A program made the translations under genes and the position numbers. Shown here piece by piece: positions 26,493 to 37,420 of a stretch of DNA of 64,000 nucleotides (within the stretch, counting starts at the first letter, position 1; every line of letters starts with the position of its first letter). The notes under the pieces were generated by a model, which saw only the letters and a list, made by a program, of their open reading frames with translations, did no database searches and was not told where the DNA came from. The stretch is from positions 186,001 through 250,000 of the forward strand of contig NZ_JACYHB010000005.1 of NCBI RefSeq assembly GCF_014837295.1. Reading direction: 5' to 3'. Source of the DNA: Cellulosimicrobium arenosum (lineage in GTDB: Bacteria; Actinomycetota; Actinomycetes; Actinomycetales; Cellulomonadaceae).

Positions 26493-28154
26493 TCAGCGCA
26501 CCGAAGGCGGGCCGGGGAACGGCCACCACGACGTCTGAGCGCCGTCGACCAGCAGCAGCACGCACACGACGGTGAGCGCGACCCCCAGCCCGACGAGCAC
26601 GAGCGCTCCCGCCCGGCCGGGCGCGACGCGTGCCAGCGCGGTCCGCGTCCCGTACCGCGTCAGGTGGGTGAGCGGTCCCGCCCACACGAGCGCGACCGCC
26701 GCGAGCGCCGCGACGCCCAGCAGCACGGTGAGCACGACGGGCGGGTTGCCTCCGTCGGGGCCCGCGACGAGGACCCACCGGTCGGCGTCGAGCAGCCACC
26801 AGCCGGCGACGACGACGAGCACGCCCGCGCACGCGGCCACCAGCAGGGACGGCAGCGCGCCGAGCAGCGCACGGGCGAGGTACCAGGGGGAGGCGGCGAC
26901 CGAGCGCAGCGTGTCGCGGGACGAGATGCCACGCCGTTCACGACGCGTGTGGAGGGACTCGGTGGTCACCCCGACCATGCGCGCGAGCACGACGAACAGC
27001 GCGAGCACGACGAACCCGACACCCGGGTACAGCACGCCCAGCAGGACGACCGGGATCCCGAGCGCGAGCAGCGCGGTGGCTCGGCGAGCGGGCTCGGGCC
27101 GGACGTAGCCCGTCCCGGTCCCACCCTCGGGCGCGGGCGCGCCGAGCTCGTCGAGCAGGCCCTCGTCCGCACCGTCGACGGGCACGGCGACTGTGCGCCC
27201 GTCGTTCACCTGGCTCTGCGACGTCGGCAGGGGCGGGCCGACGACGGGCGCGACCACCTGCGTCGGGCCCGTCGGCGCGGCGACCGCGACGGTCGGGGCG
27301 TCTCCCGTGTCCGCGGCCTGGCGCAGCGCGGCGACCACGTCCGTGGGCCCGAGCCGCCGGGTCGGGTCGGCGTGGAGCGCCCCGCTGAGCGCCCGCGCCG
27401 TCACGGGGCCCAGGCCCGCGACGTCGGGCCGGCCCGTCCTCGCGCGGGCGAGCACGACGTCCGTGGGACGCACCCCGAACGGAGCCCGCCCGGTCGCGGC
27501 GTAGGTGAGCAGCGCCGCCCAGCCCCACCAGTCGGTCTCGACGCTGGGCGACGCGCCCTCGAGGAGCTCGGGCGCGAGGTAGCCGGGCGTCCCCATGACC
27601 AGGCCCGTGGAGGTCACGCGGGCGTCCTCGAGGCCCTGGGCGATGCCGAAGTCGATCAGCACGGGACCGCGCGAGGCGACGAGCACGTTGCTGGGCTTCA
27701 GGTCGCGGTGGACGACCCCCGCCTCGTGCACCGCCTCGAGGGCCGCGGCGAGCTGGTCGGCGAGCTCGTACAGGTCCCACGGGTCGAGCGGCCCGCCGTC
27801 GGCGACCTCGTCCTCCAGCGTGGGTCCGTCCACGAGCTCGGTGACGATGAACGCGTCCGGCCCGTCGATCTCGAGGTCGAGGATCTGCGCGACGGCGGGG
27901 TGGCGCAGCCGTTGCAGCGCGAGCGCCTCGCGCTGCAGCCGCTCACGACCGCGCGCGGTCGCGTCGAGGTCCACGTGCGCATGGAGGAACTTGATCGCGA
28001 CGAGGCTCCCGCCGCCGTCGTGCGCGCTGTGGACGATGCCCATGGCGCCCGACCCGAGCCGCGGTCCCACGAGGTAGCCGCCGACCTCGGTGCCCGGCGT
28101 CGGTCCCCGACGACCGGTGTCGGAAGCCGGGACGCGCTGCGTGAGCTCCTCCAT
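26493..28154 (-). CDS. Eukaryotic-like Ser/Thr protein kinase with C-terminal membrane domain
   Basis: A 553-residue Hanks-type kinase. Visible: glycine-rich loop GSGAMGIVH, Lys55 (AIKFLH), catalytic HRDLKPSN (Asp151), DFG at 168-170 and GTPGYLAPE. The kinase domain ends near 280. A Thr/Pro-rich linker follows, then about five hydrophobic segments (from about 360 to 545) in place of the extracellular PASTA repeats seen in PknB. The sensor is therefore a membrane domain of unknown ligand. ATG lies 6 nt after TACCGT, indicating a leaderless transcript. It is divergent from otsA. Confidence 0.92.
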   Translation of the reverse strand: MEELTQRVPASDTGRRGPTPGTEVGGYLVGPRLGSGAMGIVHSAHDGGGSLVAIKFLHAHVDLDATARGRERLQREALALQRLRHPAVAQILDLEIDGPDAFIVTELVDGPTLEDEVADGGPLDPWDLYELADQLAAALEAVHEAGVVHRDLKPSNVLVASRGPVLIDFGIAQGLEDARVTSTGLVMGTPGYLAPELLEGASPSVETDWWGWAALLTYAATGRAPFGVRPTDVVLARARTGRPDVAGLGPVTARALSGALHADPTRRLGPTDVVAALRQAADTGDAPTVAVAAPTGPTQVVAPVVGPPLPTSQSQVNDGRTVAVPVDGADEGLLDELGAPAPEGGTGTGYVRPEPARRATALLALGIPVVLLGVLYPGVGFVVLALFVVLARMVGVTTESLHTRRERRGISSRDTLRSVAASPWYLARALLGALPSLLVAACAGVLVVVAGWWLLDADRWVLVAGPDGGNPPVVLTVLLGVAALAAVALVWAGPLTHLTRYGTRTALARVAPGRAGALVLVGLGVALTVVCVLLLVDGAQTSWWPFPGPPSVR

Positions 28155-28283
28155 GGCCCTACGGTAGCGGCCAGACGGCTCCCGGGCCGGTCGGACGGGC
28201 CGGACCCACCGGCGCCGCGGCGTGCCCGGGGACTACCCTGAGACCGCCCGGACCATGACACACCGACGCTCGAGGAGTCTCCA

Positions 28284-29759
28284 TTGGCAGGCAAGGAAGG
28301 GTTCGACCTCGTCGTGGTGGCCAACCGGCTGCCGGTGGACTTCACGGTCTCCGACGACGGCGACGTGAGCTGGAACCGTTCGCCCGGGGGCCTGGTCACG
28401 GCCCTGGAGCCGGTCATGCAGGCCGCCGACGGCGCGTGGGTGGGCTGGTCCGGCGCCCCCGACCTCGAGGTCGAGCCGCTCGACGCGGACGACATGCGAC
28501 TCGTGCCGGTCACCCTGAGCGCGGAGGAGATCGAGCGCTACTACGAGGGCTTCTCCAACGACACGCTGTGGCCGCTCTACCACGACGTGATCGCCCCACC
28601 GACCTACCACCGCACCTGGTGGGACTCCTACCACCGCGTCAACCAGCGGTTCGCCGACGCGGCCGTCGAGCAGGCAGCGCACGGGGCGACCGTGTGGATC
28701 CACGACTACCAGCTCCAGCTCGTGCCGAAGATGATCCGCGAGCAGCGGCCGGACCTGCGGATCGGGTTCTTCAACCACATCCCGTTCCCCCCGCTCGAGC
28801 TCTTCCAGCAGCTCCCGTGGCGCCGTCGCGTGATCGACGGGCTGCTCGGGGCGGACCTCGTCGGCTTCCAGCGCGCCGGGGACGCCGCGAACTTCATCCG
28901 CGCGGTGCGCCGCCTGCGTGCGTACACGACGCGCGGTCCCATGATCACCGTCCCGGACGAGGACGGCCGCGAGCGCCACGTGCGCGCGGCCGCGTTCCCC
29001 ATCTCGATCGACTCGCGCCGGTTCGACGAGCTCGCCCGCCAGCCCGAGATCCAGCACCGGGCGCGCGAGATCCGCTCGGACCTCGGCGACCCCGAGATCA
29101 TGATGCTCGGCGTGGACCGCCTCGACTACACCAAGGGCATCCGGCACCGCATCAAGGCGTACGGCGAGCTGCTGCAGGACGGACGGCTCGACGTCGAGCA
29201 CGCCACGCTCGTCCAGGTCGCGAGCCCGAGCCGCGAGAACGTCGGCGCGTACCAGGACCTGCGGGAGCACGTCGAGGGTGCCGTGGGGCGCATCAACGGC
29301 GAGTACGCGGAGATCGGGCACGCCGCGATCCACTACCTGCACCACTCCTACCCGCCGGAGGAGATGGCCGCGATGTACCTCGCGGCGGACGTCATGCTCG
29401 TCACGTCGCTGCGGGACGGCATGAACCTGGTCGCGAAGGAGTACGTCGCGGCGCGCTCCGACGACCGGGGCGTGCTCGTGCTCTCGGAGTTCACGGGAGC
29501 GGCGGACGAGATGGCCGCCGGCGCGCTCCTCGTCAACCCGCACGACATCGACGGCATGAAGGACATGATCGTCGCCGCCGCGCACATGGACACGCGCGAG
29601 CAGCGCAAGCGCATGCGGCGCCTGCGCCGGCGCGTGCTGGCCGACGACGTCGCCCGGTGGTCCGAGTCCTTCCTGGGTGTGCTCACGGCCATGCCCTCGC
29701 GGGTACCCCGGTCGACCGGCCCTGCCCGGTCCGCGTCGAGCGAGGAGCGTGACACGTGA
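28284..29759 (+). CDS. otsA: Trehalose-6-phosphate synthase (GT20)
   Basis: Glycosyltransferase that joins a nucleotide-activated glucose and glucose-6-phosphate into trehalose-6-phosphate. The TTG start is fixed by a GAGGAG ribosome-binding site 6 nt upstream and by the family N-terminus ([14 protein letters not shown]). HDYQLQLVP, the [11 protein letters not shown] donor-binding motif and [12 protein letters not shown] are intact. Length is 491 residues. The stop overlaps the otsB start by 4 nt (GTGA), so the two genes are coupled. The product serves in osmotic and desiccation protection and as a carbon store. Confidence 0.97.
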   Translation: MAGKEGFDLVVVANRLPVDFTVSDDGDVSWNRSPGGLVTALEPVMQAADGAWVGWSGAPDLEVEPLDADDMRLVPVTLSAEEIERYYEGFSNDTLWPLYHDVIAPPTYHRTWWDSYHRVNQRFADAAVEQAAHGATVWIHDYQLQLVPKMIREQRPDLRIGFFNHIPFPPLELFQQLPWRRRVIDGLLGADLVGFQRAGDAANFIRAVRRLRAYTTRGPMITVPDEDGRERHVRAAAFPISIDSRRFDELARQPEIQHRAREIRSDLGDPEIMMLGVDRLDYTKGIRHRIKAYGELLQDGRLDVEHATLVQVASPSRENVGAYQDLREHVEGAVGRINGEYAEIGHAAIHYLHHSYPPEEMAAMYLAADVMLVTSLRDGMNLVAKEYVAARSDDRGVLVLSEFTGAADEMAAGALLVNPHDIDGMKDMIVAAAHMDTREQRKRMRRLRRRVLADDVARWSESFLGVLTAMPSRVPRSTGPARSASSEERDT

Positions 29760-30616
29760 CCACGGCACCGTCGTCCCGCACGTCGGGGACCTCTGCGGCG
29801 CTGGTCGGGGCGCTGCGCGAGTTCTCGGCCGACCCGGGCGCCCCGCGCATCGTCGCGCTCGACTTCGACGGGACGCTCGCGCCGTTCGTCGACGACCCCA
29901 CGTCCGCGGCGATGGCTCCGGCCGCTCGCGCGGCCGTCGACCGGCTCGCCGCGGCGTCCCGGGGCACGACGACGCACCTCGGCCTCGTGTCCGGGCGCAA
30001 CCTCTCGGACCTGGCCGGACGGGCCGGGCTGCCGCCGGGCACGTTCCTCGTCGGCAGCCACGGGGCGGAGACGGCGCACGTGACGCCGCAGGGGCTCGAC
30101 GCGGAACCGCTCGAGCTCACGGCGGACCAGGAACGCGCACTGGGCGAGCTCCGCGCGGGGCTGGCCGACGCGGTCGACGGGCGCGACGGGACCTGGGTGC
30201 AGCACAAGCCGAGCGCCGCGGTGCTGCACACGCGTCAGGCGTCGGCGTCGGACGCCCGCGCGGCGGAGGCCGCCGCCGACGAGGTCGCCGAGCGCCTCGG
30301 CCTGCACGCCATGCACGGCAAGGACGTCGTCGAGATCGCTGTCCTGCGCACGTCCAAGGGTGAGGCGATCGCGCACCTGCGGGACGTCGTCGGCCGCGAT
30401 GCCGCATCGTCCGGCCGGACGGTCCGGGTCCTGTACGCGGGCGACGACACCACCGACGAGACGGCGTTCGCGGTGCTCCACGACGGTGACGTCGGCATCA
30501 AGGTCGGGGACGGCCCGACCTCGGCCGGGTACCGCGTCGCGGACGCCGACGGGCTCGCCGCGGCGCTCGACCTGATCTCGGCGGACCTCGAGGAGATCGA
30601 GGAGATCGAGACCTGA
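29756..30616 (+). CDS. otsB: Trehalose-6-phosphate phosphatase
   Basis: HAD-superfamily phosphatase completing trehalose synthesis. Motif I is [11 protein letters not shown] (nucleophile Asp), motif II is LVSGR, and motifs III and IV are represented by SKGEAI and [12 protein letters not shown]. 286 residues, the normal size. GTG start within the otsA stop. The C-terminus ends in an acidic stretch ([10 protein letters not shown]). Confidence 0.96.
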   Translation: MTTAPSSRTSGTSAALVGALREFSADPGAPRIVALDFDGTLAPFVDDPTSAAMAPAARAAVDRLAAASRGTTTHLGLVSGRNLSDLAGRAGLPPGTFLVGSHGAETAHVTPQGLDAEPLELTADQERALGELRAGLADAVDGRDGTWVQHKPSAAVLHTRQASASDARAAEAAADEVAERLGLHAMHGKDVVEIAVLRTSKGEAIAHLRDVVGRDAASSGRTVRVLYAGDDTTDETAFAVLHDGDVGIKVGDGPTSAGYRVADADGLAAALDLISADLEEIEEIET

Positions 30617-30667
30617 TCGTTGCCCCACGACCCCTCCGGGTGTGACGAGGCACTCATTCGCCGGGAG

Positions 30668-30831
30668 TAGTATCGGCAGCACGATGACGTCGGAGACCCT
30701 CGGGGATCCGACTTCTTCTGTGTCGTCGAAGACACGCTCGTCCGCCATCGAGGCCTGAGCACCGTCGACAGCGCACTCAACTGCACGTCACTGCACAACG
30801 GATCGTCCGGCACGTACCTGCCGGTGGAGGG
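30668..30831 (+). promoter_or_regulatory. Structured leader of the MsiK-type ATPase gene
   Basis: A -10-like TAGTAT (30668-30673) would give a 5' leader of roughly 165 nt. The leader holds hairpins 30689-30712 (GTCGGA/TCCGAC), 30720-30735 (GTGTC/GACAC) and 30807-30824 (CCGGCA/TGCCGG). The last ends just before the GGAGGG ribosome-binding site at 30826-30831. A conserved RNA called the msiK motif is known upstream of msiK genes in actinobacteria; membership is suggested by position only. Confidence 0.4.
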
Positions 30832-30842
30832 ATGTACCAGTC

Positions 30843-31967
<1,125 letters not shown>

Positions 31968-31990
31968 CCTGAGCACCACGTTGCACCGCC

Positions 31991-32030
31991 GACAGGGCGG
32001 GTCCGACCTCCGGGTCGGGCCCGCCCTGTC
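31991..32030 (+). terminator. Rho-independent-type terminator of msiK
   Basis: 18-bp arms (31991-32008 and 32013-32030) with one mismatch and a 4-nt loop lie 23 bp after the msiK stop. A very stable hairpin without a clear U-tract. Confidence 0.88.
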
Positions 32031-32062
32031 GCGTCCTGCGGGACCCGGCGCCACGTGTCGGC

Positions 32063-32166
32063 GTCGACGCCGGTGCGGGGTGGGGCGGGTCGTGGGCGGG
32101 TCTGGCGGGAGCTGCGAGGAACGAGCAGCGGATGGTGGACCCGCACCGTCCCGCACCGGCGTCGAC
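32063..32166 (+). repeat. palindromic repeat element, copy B (GAGGAACGA loop)
   Basis: Perfect 17-bp terminal arms (32063-32079 and 32150-32166) enclose a second pairing GCGGGTC/GACCCGC (32085-32091 and 32138-32144) and a hairpin with stem GCTGC/GCAGC and loop GAGGAACGA (32111-32129). The loop and flanking GGCGGGAGC and GCGGATGG match copy A at 335-412, while the stems differ in compensatory fashion. It lies between the msiK terminator and the promoter of the DUF4032 gene. Confidence 0.8.
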
Positions 32167-32198
32167 AACCGCATCGCCCGACCGTGGACAATGGTCCC

Positions 32199-33449
32199 GT
32201 GACGGTGCACAACCTGCAGATCACGGCGTCGGCCCCCGACCCGGCTCTCCTCGACCTCCCGTGGGACATCCCGCTCGTCGACTGGCCCGAGGAGACCCTC
32301 GCCGCGCTCCCCCGCGGCATCTCCCGGCACATCGTGCGGTTCGTCCGCCTCTCCGGGCGCGTGATCGCGATCAAGGAGATCGGGGAGTCGGTCGCCTACC
32401 GCGAGTACGAGCTGCTGCGTCAGCTCCGCCGTCTGGAGGTGCCGAGCGTCGTCCCCGTGGGTGTGATCACGGGCCGCAAGGCACCGGACGGCGAGCCGCT
32501 GGAGGCGGTGCTCGTCACGGAGCACCTGCAGTTCTCCCTGCCCTACCGCGCGCTGTACAGCCAGGCGCTCCGGCCGGACACGGCGGCGCGGCTGATCGAC
32601 GCCCTCGCGGTCCTGCTCGTGCGCCTGCACCTGGTCGGCTTCTACTGGGGTGACGTGTCGCTGTCGAACACGCTGTTCCGGCGCGACGCGGAGACCTTCG
32701 CCGCCTACCTGGTGGACGCGGAGACGGGCGACCTGCACCGCCAGCTCTCCCCCGGCCAGCGCGCCTACGACGTCGATCTCGCCCGGACCAACATCATCGG
32801 CGAGCTCATGGACCTGGCCGCCGGGGAGCTGCTCGACGAGGACGTGGACGAGGTCTCGATCGGAGACGCCCTCGTCGCCCGGTACGAGGAGCTCTGGGAG
32901 ACCTTGACCGAGTCGGAGTCGTTCGAGTCCAACGAGCGGTGGCGCGTCGCCGCCCGCATCGAGCGGCTGAACGAGCTGGGGTTCGACGTCGGCGAGCTCG
33001 CGATCACCACGGACATCGACGGGACCTCGGTACAGATCCAGCCCAAGGTCGTCGACGCGGGACACCACTCGCGTCGTCTGCTCCGGCTCACGGGGCTGGA
33101 CGTGCAGGAGAACCAGGCACGCCGCCTGCTCAACGACCTGGACTCGTTCCGCGCCGCGACGGACCGGCAGAACGACGACGAGGAGTTCGTGGCGCACGAC
33201 TGGCTGCGCGGGGTCTTCGAAGCCACGATCCGGGCGGTCCCGCGCGACCTGCGTCGCAAGCTCGAGCCGGCCCAGCTCTTCCACGAGATCCTCGACCACC
33301 GGTGGTTCGTCTCGGAGCGTGCCGGCCGTGACGTCCCGATGGCCGAGGCGACGCGCTCGTACGTCGACGACGTCCTGCGCCACCGCCCGGACGAGAAGTC
33401 GGTCCTGGGCCTGGCCCCGGGCGAGAAGGACCCCGAGCTCGACGCCTGA
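32199..33449 (+). CDS. DUF4032 kinase-like protein
   Basis: A 416-residue cytoplasmic protein with a lipopolysaccharide-kinase/Rio-like N-lobe and catalytic-loop residues: IAIKEIGE (candidate ATP lysine), GFYWGDVSLSNTLFRR (catalytic Asp and Asn) and LVDAETGDL in the place of the metal-binding DFG. The C-terminal half is the actinobacterial DUF4032 domain. A phosphotransfer role is likely but the substrate is unknown. The GTG start lies 6 nt after GACAAT (leaderless), so the long upstream extension is not used. Confidence 0.85.
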   Translation: MTVHNLQITASAPDPALLDLPWDIPLVDWPEETLAALPRGISRHIVRFVRLSGRVIAIKEIGESVAYREYELLRQLRRLEVPSVVPVGVITGRKAPDGEPLEAVLVTEHLQFSLPYRALYSQALRPDTAARLIDALAVLLVRLHLVGFYWGDVSLSNTLFRRDAETFAAYLVDAETGDLHRQLSPGQRAYDVDLARTNIIGELMDLAAGELLDEDVDEVSIGDALVARYEELWETLTESESFESNERWRVAARIERLNELGFDVGELAITTDIDGTSVQIQPKVVDAGHHSRRLLRLTGLDVQENQARRLLNDLDSFRAATDRQNDDEEFVAHDWLRGVFEATIRAVPRDLRRKLEPAQLFHEILDHRWFVSERAGRDVPMAEATRSYVDDVLRHRPDEKSVLGLAPGEKDPELDA

Positions 33450-33453
33450 TCCA

Positions 33454-33505
33454 CGACCTGTCGGCCCGGCATGCCCCCCTGGGCTCGCCAGGTGCTGACA
33501 GGTCG
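33454..33505. terminator. Bidirectional terminator between DUF4032 gene and rlmB
   Basis: CGACCTGTC (33454-33462) and GACAGGTCG (33497-33505) are perfect arms in a 60-bp gap between convergent genes. The loop is long (34 nt) and contains weaker pairing. Confidence 0.6.
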
Positions 33506-33509
33506 CGGG

Positions 33510-34502
33510 TCAGGGCTGTGCCGAGCGGAGGCGGGCCACCTCGTAGAGGGAGATTCCCGTGGCGACCGCCGCGTTCAGCGACTCCGTCTCCGAGCTGATC
33601 GGCACGGACGCGACGACGTCGCACGTCTCACGGACGAGACGCGACAGCCCCTTGCCCTCCGCCCCGGCGACGAGCACGAGCGGCTCCGTCGCGAGCGCGA
33701 GGTCGCCGATCGCCGTCGAACCCCCGGCGTCGAGCCCGACGACGAAGCAGCCGGCCTTCTTCAGCTCGCCCAGGGCACGCACGAGGTTCGTCGCACGCGC
33801 CACGGGCACGCGTGCCGCGGCACCGGCCGAGACCTTCCACGCGGACGCCGTGACGCCTGCGGACCGCCGCTCGGGGACGAGCACACCGTGCGCCCCGAAC
33901 GCGCCCGCCGAGCGCAGCACGGCGCCGAGGTTGCGGGGGTCGGTGACCCCGTCGAGCGCGACGATCAGCGGCGGCCGGCCGGTCGCCTCGGCAGCGTCCA
34001 GGAGGTCGTCCGCGTCGGCGTAGTCGTACGGCGGGACCTTGATCGCGACGCCCTGGTGGACGGAGCCGTCGGTCAGGCGGTCGAGCTCCGACTTGCCCGC
34101 CTCGAGGAGGTCGTAGCCTCGCCCGGACACGATCTCGAGGATCTCGGTGATGCGGACGTCCGAGTCGATCCGCGGGGAGATGTAGACGGCCTCCACGGGA
34201 AGACGCGCGCGCAGCGCCTCCAGGACGGCGTTGCGCCCGGCGACGACCTCCTCCGCGGCCCCCCGGCCCTTCGGCCCTCGGGCACCGCCGCCGCGCGAGT
34301 CGTCCCGCCGGGTCGCGGTCGCGGCCCGCTTCTCGGCGGCGACCTTGCGCTGGTGCGCCGGGTGGTAGGTACGGTCCTCAGCCTTCGGCGTCGGCCCGCG
34401 CCCCTCGAGCGCCTTGCGACGCTGTCCGCCGGATCCGACGGTCGCGCCCTTCTTGTTCGCGGCGTTGCGCGTCGCGCCGCGCCGTTGTGAGTTGCCAGCC
34501 AT
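33510..34502 (-). CDS. rlmB: 23S rRNA (guanosine-2'-O-)-methyltransferase RlmB, SpoU family
   Basis: SAM-dependent 2'-O-ribose methyltransferase of the SPOUT class. The N-terminal 80 residues are a very basic disordered tail, common in actinobacterial homologues. The substrate-binding domain starts near 86 (VVAGRNAVLEAL). The knotted catalytic domain shows motif 1 (LDGVTDPRNLGAVLRSAGAFG), motif 2 (LVLVAGAEGKGLSRL) and motif 3 (VPISSETESLNAAVATGISLYE). 330 residues. It follows cysS by 102 bp on the same strand, a conserved pairing. Confidence 0.93.
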   Translation of the reverse strand: MAGNSQRRGATRNAANKKGATVGSGGQRRKALEGRGPTPKAEDRTYHPAHQRKVAAEKRAATATRRDDSRGGGARGPKGRGAAEEVVAGRNAVLEALRARLPVEAVYISPRIDSDVRITEILEIVSGRGYDLLEAGKSELDRLTDGSVHQGVAIKVPPYDYADADDLLDAAEATGRPPLIVALDGVTDPRNLGAVLRSAGAFGAHGVLVPERRSAGVTASAWKVSAGAAARVPVARATNLVRALGELKKAGCFVVGLDAGGSTAIGDLALATEPLVLVAGAEGKGLSRLVRETCDVVASVPISSETESLNAAVATGISLYEVARLRSAQP

Positions 34503-34604
34503 GAGGTACCCGTCGTGTCGTGGTGTTCGTGAAGTTCGTGGCGTCGTCGGTCGATGGACGACGCCGGTCGCCCGACCGGGCGGTGCCCGTCAGGCCAGTG
34601 TGGT

Positions 34605-36032
34605 TCAGGCCAACGTCCACCGCGCGCCGTCGGCGGAGTCCTCGACGACGACGCCGGCCGCGGTCAACCGGTCCCGGATCGCGTCGGCGGTGGCGAAGTC
34701 GCGGTCGGCGCGCGCCCGGGCCCGCGCGGCGATCTCCGCCCCGACGAGGGCGTCGAGCGCCCCGCCGTAGCGCGAGTCGTCGGACCGGGCCCACTGCGGG
34801 TCGCCCGGGTCCAGGCCCAGCACGTCGAGCATGGCCCGCAGCGCCACCAGGTGGTGACGCGCGACCGCGTCCGCTGCGGCGCTGCGGTCTGCGAGCGCGG
34901 AGTTCCCGGCCCGCAGGTGCTCGTGCACGACCGCGAGCGCGGCCGGGACGTTGAGATCGTCGTCCATCGCCGCGGTGAAGGCGGCCGGGAGCTCGACGTC
35001 CTGGACGTCCCCGACGTCTCCCCCGCGTTCGGTGGCGCGCTCGACGAAGCCCGCGAGCCGCTCCCACGTGGTCGCGGCCTCGGTGATCGTGTCCGGGGTC
35101 CACTCGAGCATCGAGCGGTACTGCACGGACGCGAGCGCGTACCGCACGACGGCGGGGTTCGTCGTCGCGAGCACCTCGCGCACGAGCAGCCCGTTGCCGA
35201 GCGACTTGCTCATCTTGGTGCCGCTCTGCGTCACCCACGCGCTGTGCAGCCAGTAGCGGGCGAACCCGTAGCCGGCGGCGTGGGACTGCGCCTGCTCGTT
35301 CTCGTGGTGCGGGAACCGCAGGTCGAGACCGCCGCCGTGGATGTCGAAGGTGTCGCCGAGGTAGCGACGCGCCATCGCCGAGCACTCGAGGTGCCAACCC
35401 GGGCGTCCCCGGCCGAACGGCGTGGCCCACGACGCGGTCTCGGGCTCGCCCGGTTTCGGTGCCTTCCACAGCGCGAAGTCGCGGGGGTCGCGCTTGACCG
35501 TCGTCGCAGGGTCGGCGGGCGCGTCGTCGGGCACCGGGGCGAGATCCTCGAGCCGCTGGTTGGTCAGCGCCCCGTAGTCGGCCCAGGAACGCACGTCGAA
35601 CCACACGTCACCGGGGCCGCTCGCGTACGCGTGGCCCCGGTCGACCAGGCGCTCGACGAGATCGACCATGTCCGTGACGTGACCGGTCGCGCGCGGCTCG
35701 TACGTGGGGGGCAGGACGCCGAGCGCGTCGTACGCGGCGGTGAAGGCGCGCTCGTACGTGGCGGCCCAGGCCCACCACGGCTCGCCGGCGGCCGCGGACT
35801 TGGCGAGGATCTTGTCGTCGATGTCCGTGACGTTGCGGATGAACGTCACGCGTTCGCCCGAGCGCCGCAGCCAGCGCGCCAGCACGTCGAACGCGACGGC
35901 GGAGCGCATGTGGCCCACGTGGGGCGCCGACTGGACGGTCGCGCCGCACAGGTACAGCCCGACCTCGCCCGGGGTGCGCGGCACGAAGTCGCGTACGTCC
36001 CGCGTGGCGGTGTCGAACAGGCGAAGGGTCAC
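34605..36032 (-). CDS. cysS: Cysteinyl-tRNA synthetase
   Basis: Class I aminoacyl-tRNA synthetase, 475 residues. The zinc and HIGH-type motif [19 protein letters not shown], the second zinc motif [10 protein letters not shown] with HHENE, and KMSKSLGN are complete. This is true CysRS rather than the mycothiol ligase MshC, because the KMSKS-to-C-terminus part with the anticodon-binding region is full length. The GTG at 36032 lies 7 nt after TACCCT (leaderless) and starts the protein at MTLRLFDT, the family N-terminus. Confidence 0.95.
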   Translation of the reverse strand: MTLRLFDTATRDVRDFVPRTPGEVGLYLCGATVQSAPHVGHMRSAVAFDVLARWLRRSGERVTFIRNVTDIDDKILAKSAAAGEPWWAWAATYERAFTAAYDALGVLPPTYEPRATGHVTDMVDLVERLVDRGHAYASGPGDVWFDVRSWADYGALTNQRLEDLAPVPDDAPADPATTVKRDPRDFALWKAPKPGEPETASWATPFGRGRPGWHLECSAMARRYLGDTFDIHGGGLDLRFPHHENEQAQSHAAGYGFARYWLHSAWVTQSGTKMSKSLGNGLLVREVLATTNPAVVRYALASVQYRSMLEWTPDTITEAATTWERLAGFVERATERGGDVGDVQDVELPAAFTAAMDDDLNVPAALAVVHEHLRAGNSALADRSAAADAVARHHLVALRAMLDVLGLDPGDPQWARSDDSRYGGALDALVGAEIAARARARADRDFATADAIRDRLTAAGVVVEDSADGARWTLA

Positions 36033-36105
36033 GCCCGCCAGGGTACCGGGGCGAGGCCTCGTGGTCCGAACGGGCGGTGCGGCGATCGTCGGGTGCCGGC
36101 TGCGG

Positions 36106-37350
36106 TCAGCCGAACGTACGACCCTCGCCGCGGTACGTGGGCACGACGTCGACCACCCGGTCCCCGCGGACGAGGTGCACCGAGTCGAACCGTTCCATGA
36201 GCTCACCGGCCTTCGCGTGCCGGAACCACACCCGGTCCCCGACCTCGAGATCCCGCGCCCCGCGGCCGGTGCGGCGCAAGGGGGTCTGCACCTCGCCGGC
36301 CCCCTCGCGCGCGGTCAGCGCCCAGCCCGGAAGGACGACCTGCGGCAGCCGCGTCCGCGACGCCTTCCCCGACGCCACGTACCCACCCCCGAACGCGGCC
36401 GCCCACCCGGGCGCGGGGACACGCACGACGTCGAGCCCGAAGAAGGCGGCGGGCCGTGGCCGAAAAGCGCGGTAGCCGTCGAACAGCGTGGGCACGAAGA
36501 GCCCGGAGCCCGCAGTCACCTCGGTGACCACGGGGTCGGCCGACGACGTCTCGAGCGACCCCGTCCCCCCGGAGTTGACGAGCTCGAGGTCGGCGCCCAC
36601 GACGTCGCGCACGGCCGCGACCACCTCGCCCCGCCGCGTGGCCAGCTCGGCCGTCGAGGCGCGCTTGACGAGACGCACGGCAAGGCTGGAGTCGGGCAGC
36701 CCGGCGATCTGCGCCTCGTAGAACATCACTCCCCGCAGGTGCAGACCGGGCGCGGTCGCGACGCGAGCGGCCAGCGTCGCGGCGTCGTGGGGAGTGCGCA
36801 CCGGCGAGCGCCGCGTGCCCAGGTGAGCGGTGAGCGGACCGACACCGACCCGGAGCGACGCGTCGACGTCCAGGCACACCCGCACCGGCGGAGCCGCATC
36901 CCCGTCACCGGCGCCGGCGAGCGCGTGGCGCACCAGGTCGAGGTGCTCGGCGCAGTCCACCATCAGCGTGATCCCGCGCCGGGCGTCGATGTCCCGCGCG
37001 AGCAGGGACAGGGCGTGCCGGTCGACCGTCGGGTAGGCCACGAGCACGTCGCCGACGCCCTGCTCCACGAGCCACAACGCCTCCCGGAGCGAGTACGCCA
37101 TGACCCCGCGCAGCCCGTGGCCGAGAGCGCGCGCGGCGAGCGCCCGCACCCGCACCGACTTCGAGGCGAGCCGGACGGGGACGCCACCGGCCCGGGCGAG
37201 GAGCTCGGCGGCGTTCGCGTCGAAGCGGTCGAGGTCGACGACGGCGAGCGGCCCGTCGAGGTCACGCGTAGCCCGGGTGAGCTGCTCCACGAGCGGTGAC
37301 AGCGACTCGGGTCCGGATCGTGACCCGTCGGTGCCAGCACCTGCATCCAT
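36106..37350 (-). CDS. Fold-type III PLP enzyme (alanine racemase-like amino acid deaminase/aldolase)
   Basis: A 414-residue enzyme related to D-threonine aldolase and D-serine dehydratase. The PLP lysine is Lys64 in RLASKSVRV. The N-terminal TIM barrel is followed by a C-terminal beta domain with a likely metal site ([15 protein letters not shown]). Probable activity: PLP-dependent deamination or retro-aldol cleavage of a 3-hydroxy or D-amino acid. ATG lies 6 nt after TACGTT (leaderless), so the first Met at 37371 is not used. It is divergent from an aldonolactone oxidase, a pairing likely to share one promoter region. Confidence 0.85.
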   Translation of the reverse strand: MDAGAGTDGSRSGPESLSPLVEQLTRATRDLDGPLAVVDLDRFDANAAELLARAGGVPVRLASKSVRVRALAARALGHGLRGVMAYSLREALWLVEQGVGDVLVAYPTVDRHALSLLARDIDARRGITLMVDCAEHLDLVRHALAGAGDGDAAPPVRVCLDVDASLRVGVGPLTAHLGTRRSPVRTPHDAATLAARVATAPGLHLRGVMFYEAQIAGLPDSSLAVRLVKRASTAELATRRGEVVAAVRDVVGADLELVNSGGTGSLETSSADPVVTEVTAGSGLFVPTLFDGYRAFRPRPAAFFGLDVVRVPAPGWAAAFGGGYVASGKASRTRLPQVVLPGWALTAREGAGEVQTPLRRTGRGARDLEVGDRVWFRHAKAGELMERFDSVHLVRGDRVVDVVPTYRGEGRTFG

Positions 37351-37420
37351 GGGAGAAACGTACGCCACCACTGACCTCGGACCTCACCGCCGACCTGCGT
37401 CTGCGCCTACAGTGCGTGCT

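Noticed and set aside
32055-32198. N-terminal extension of the DUF4032 protein across repeat copy B
   Set aside because: The extension is translated palindrome sequence; a -10 hexamer exactly 6 nt before the GTG at 32199 and family length favour the shorter protein.
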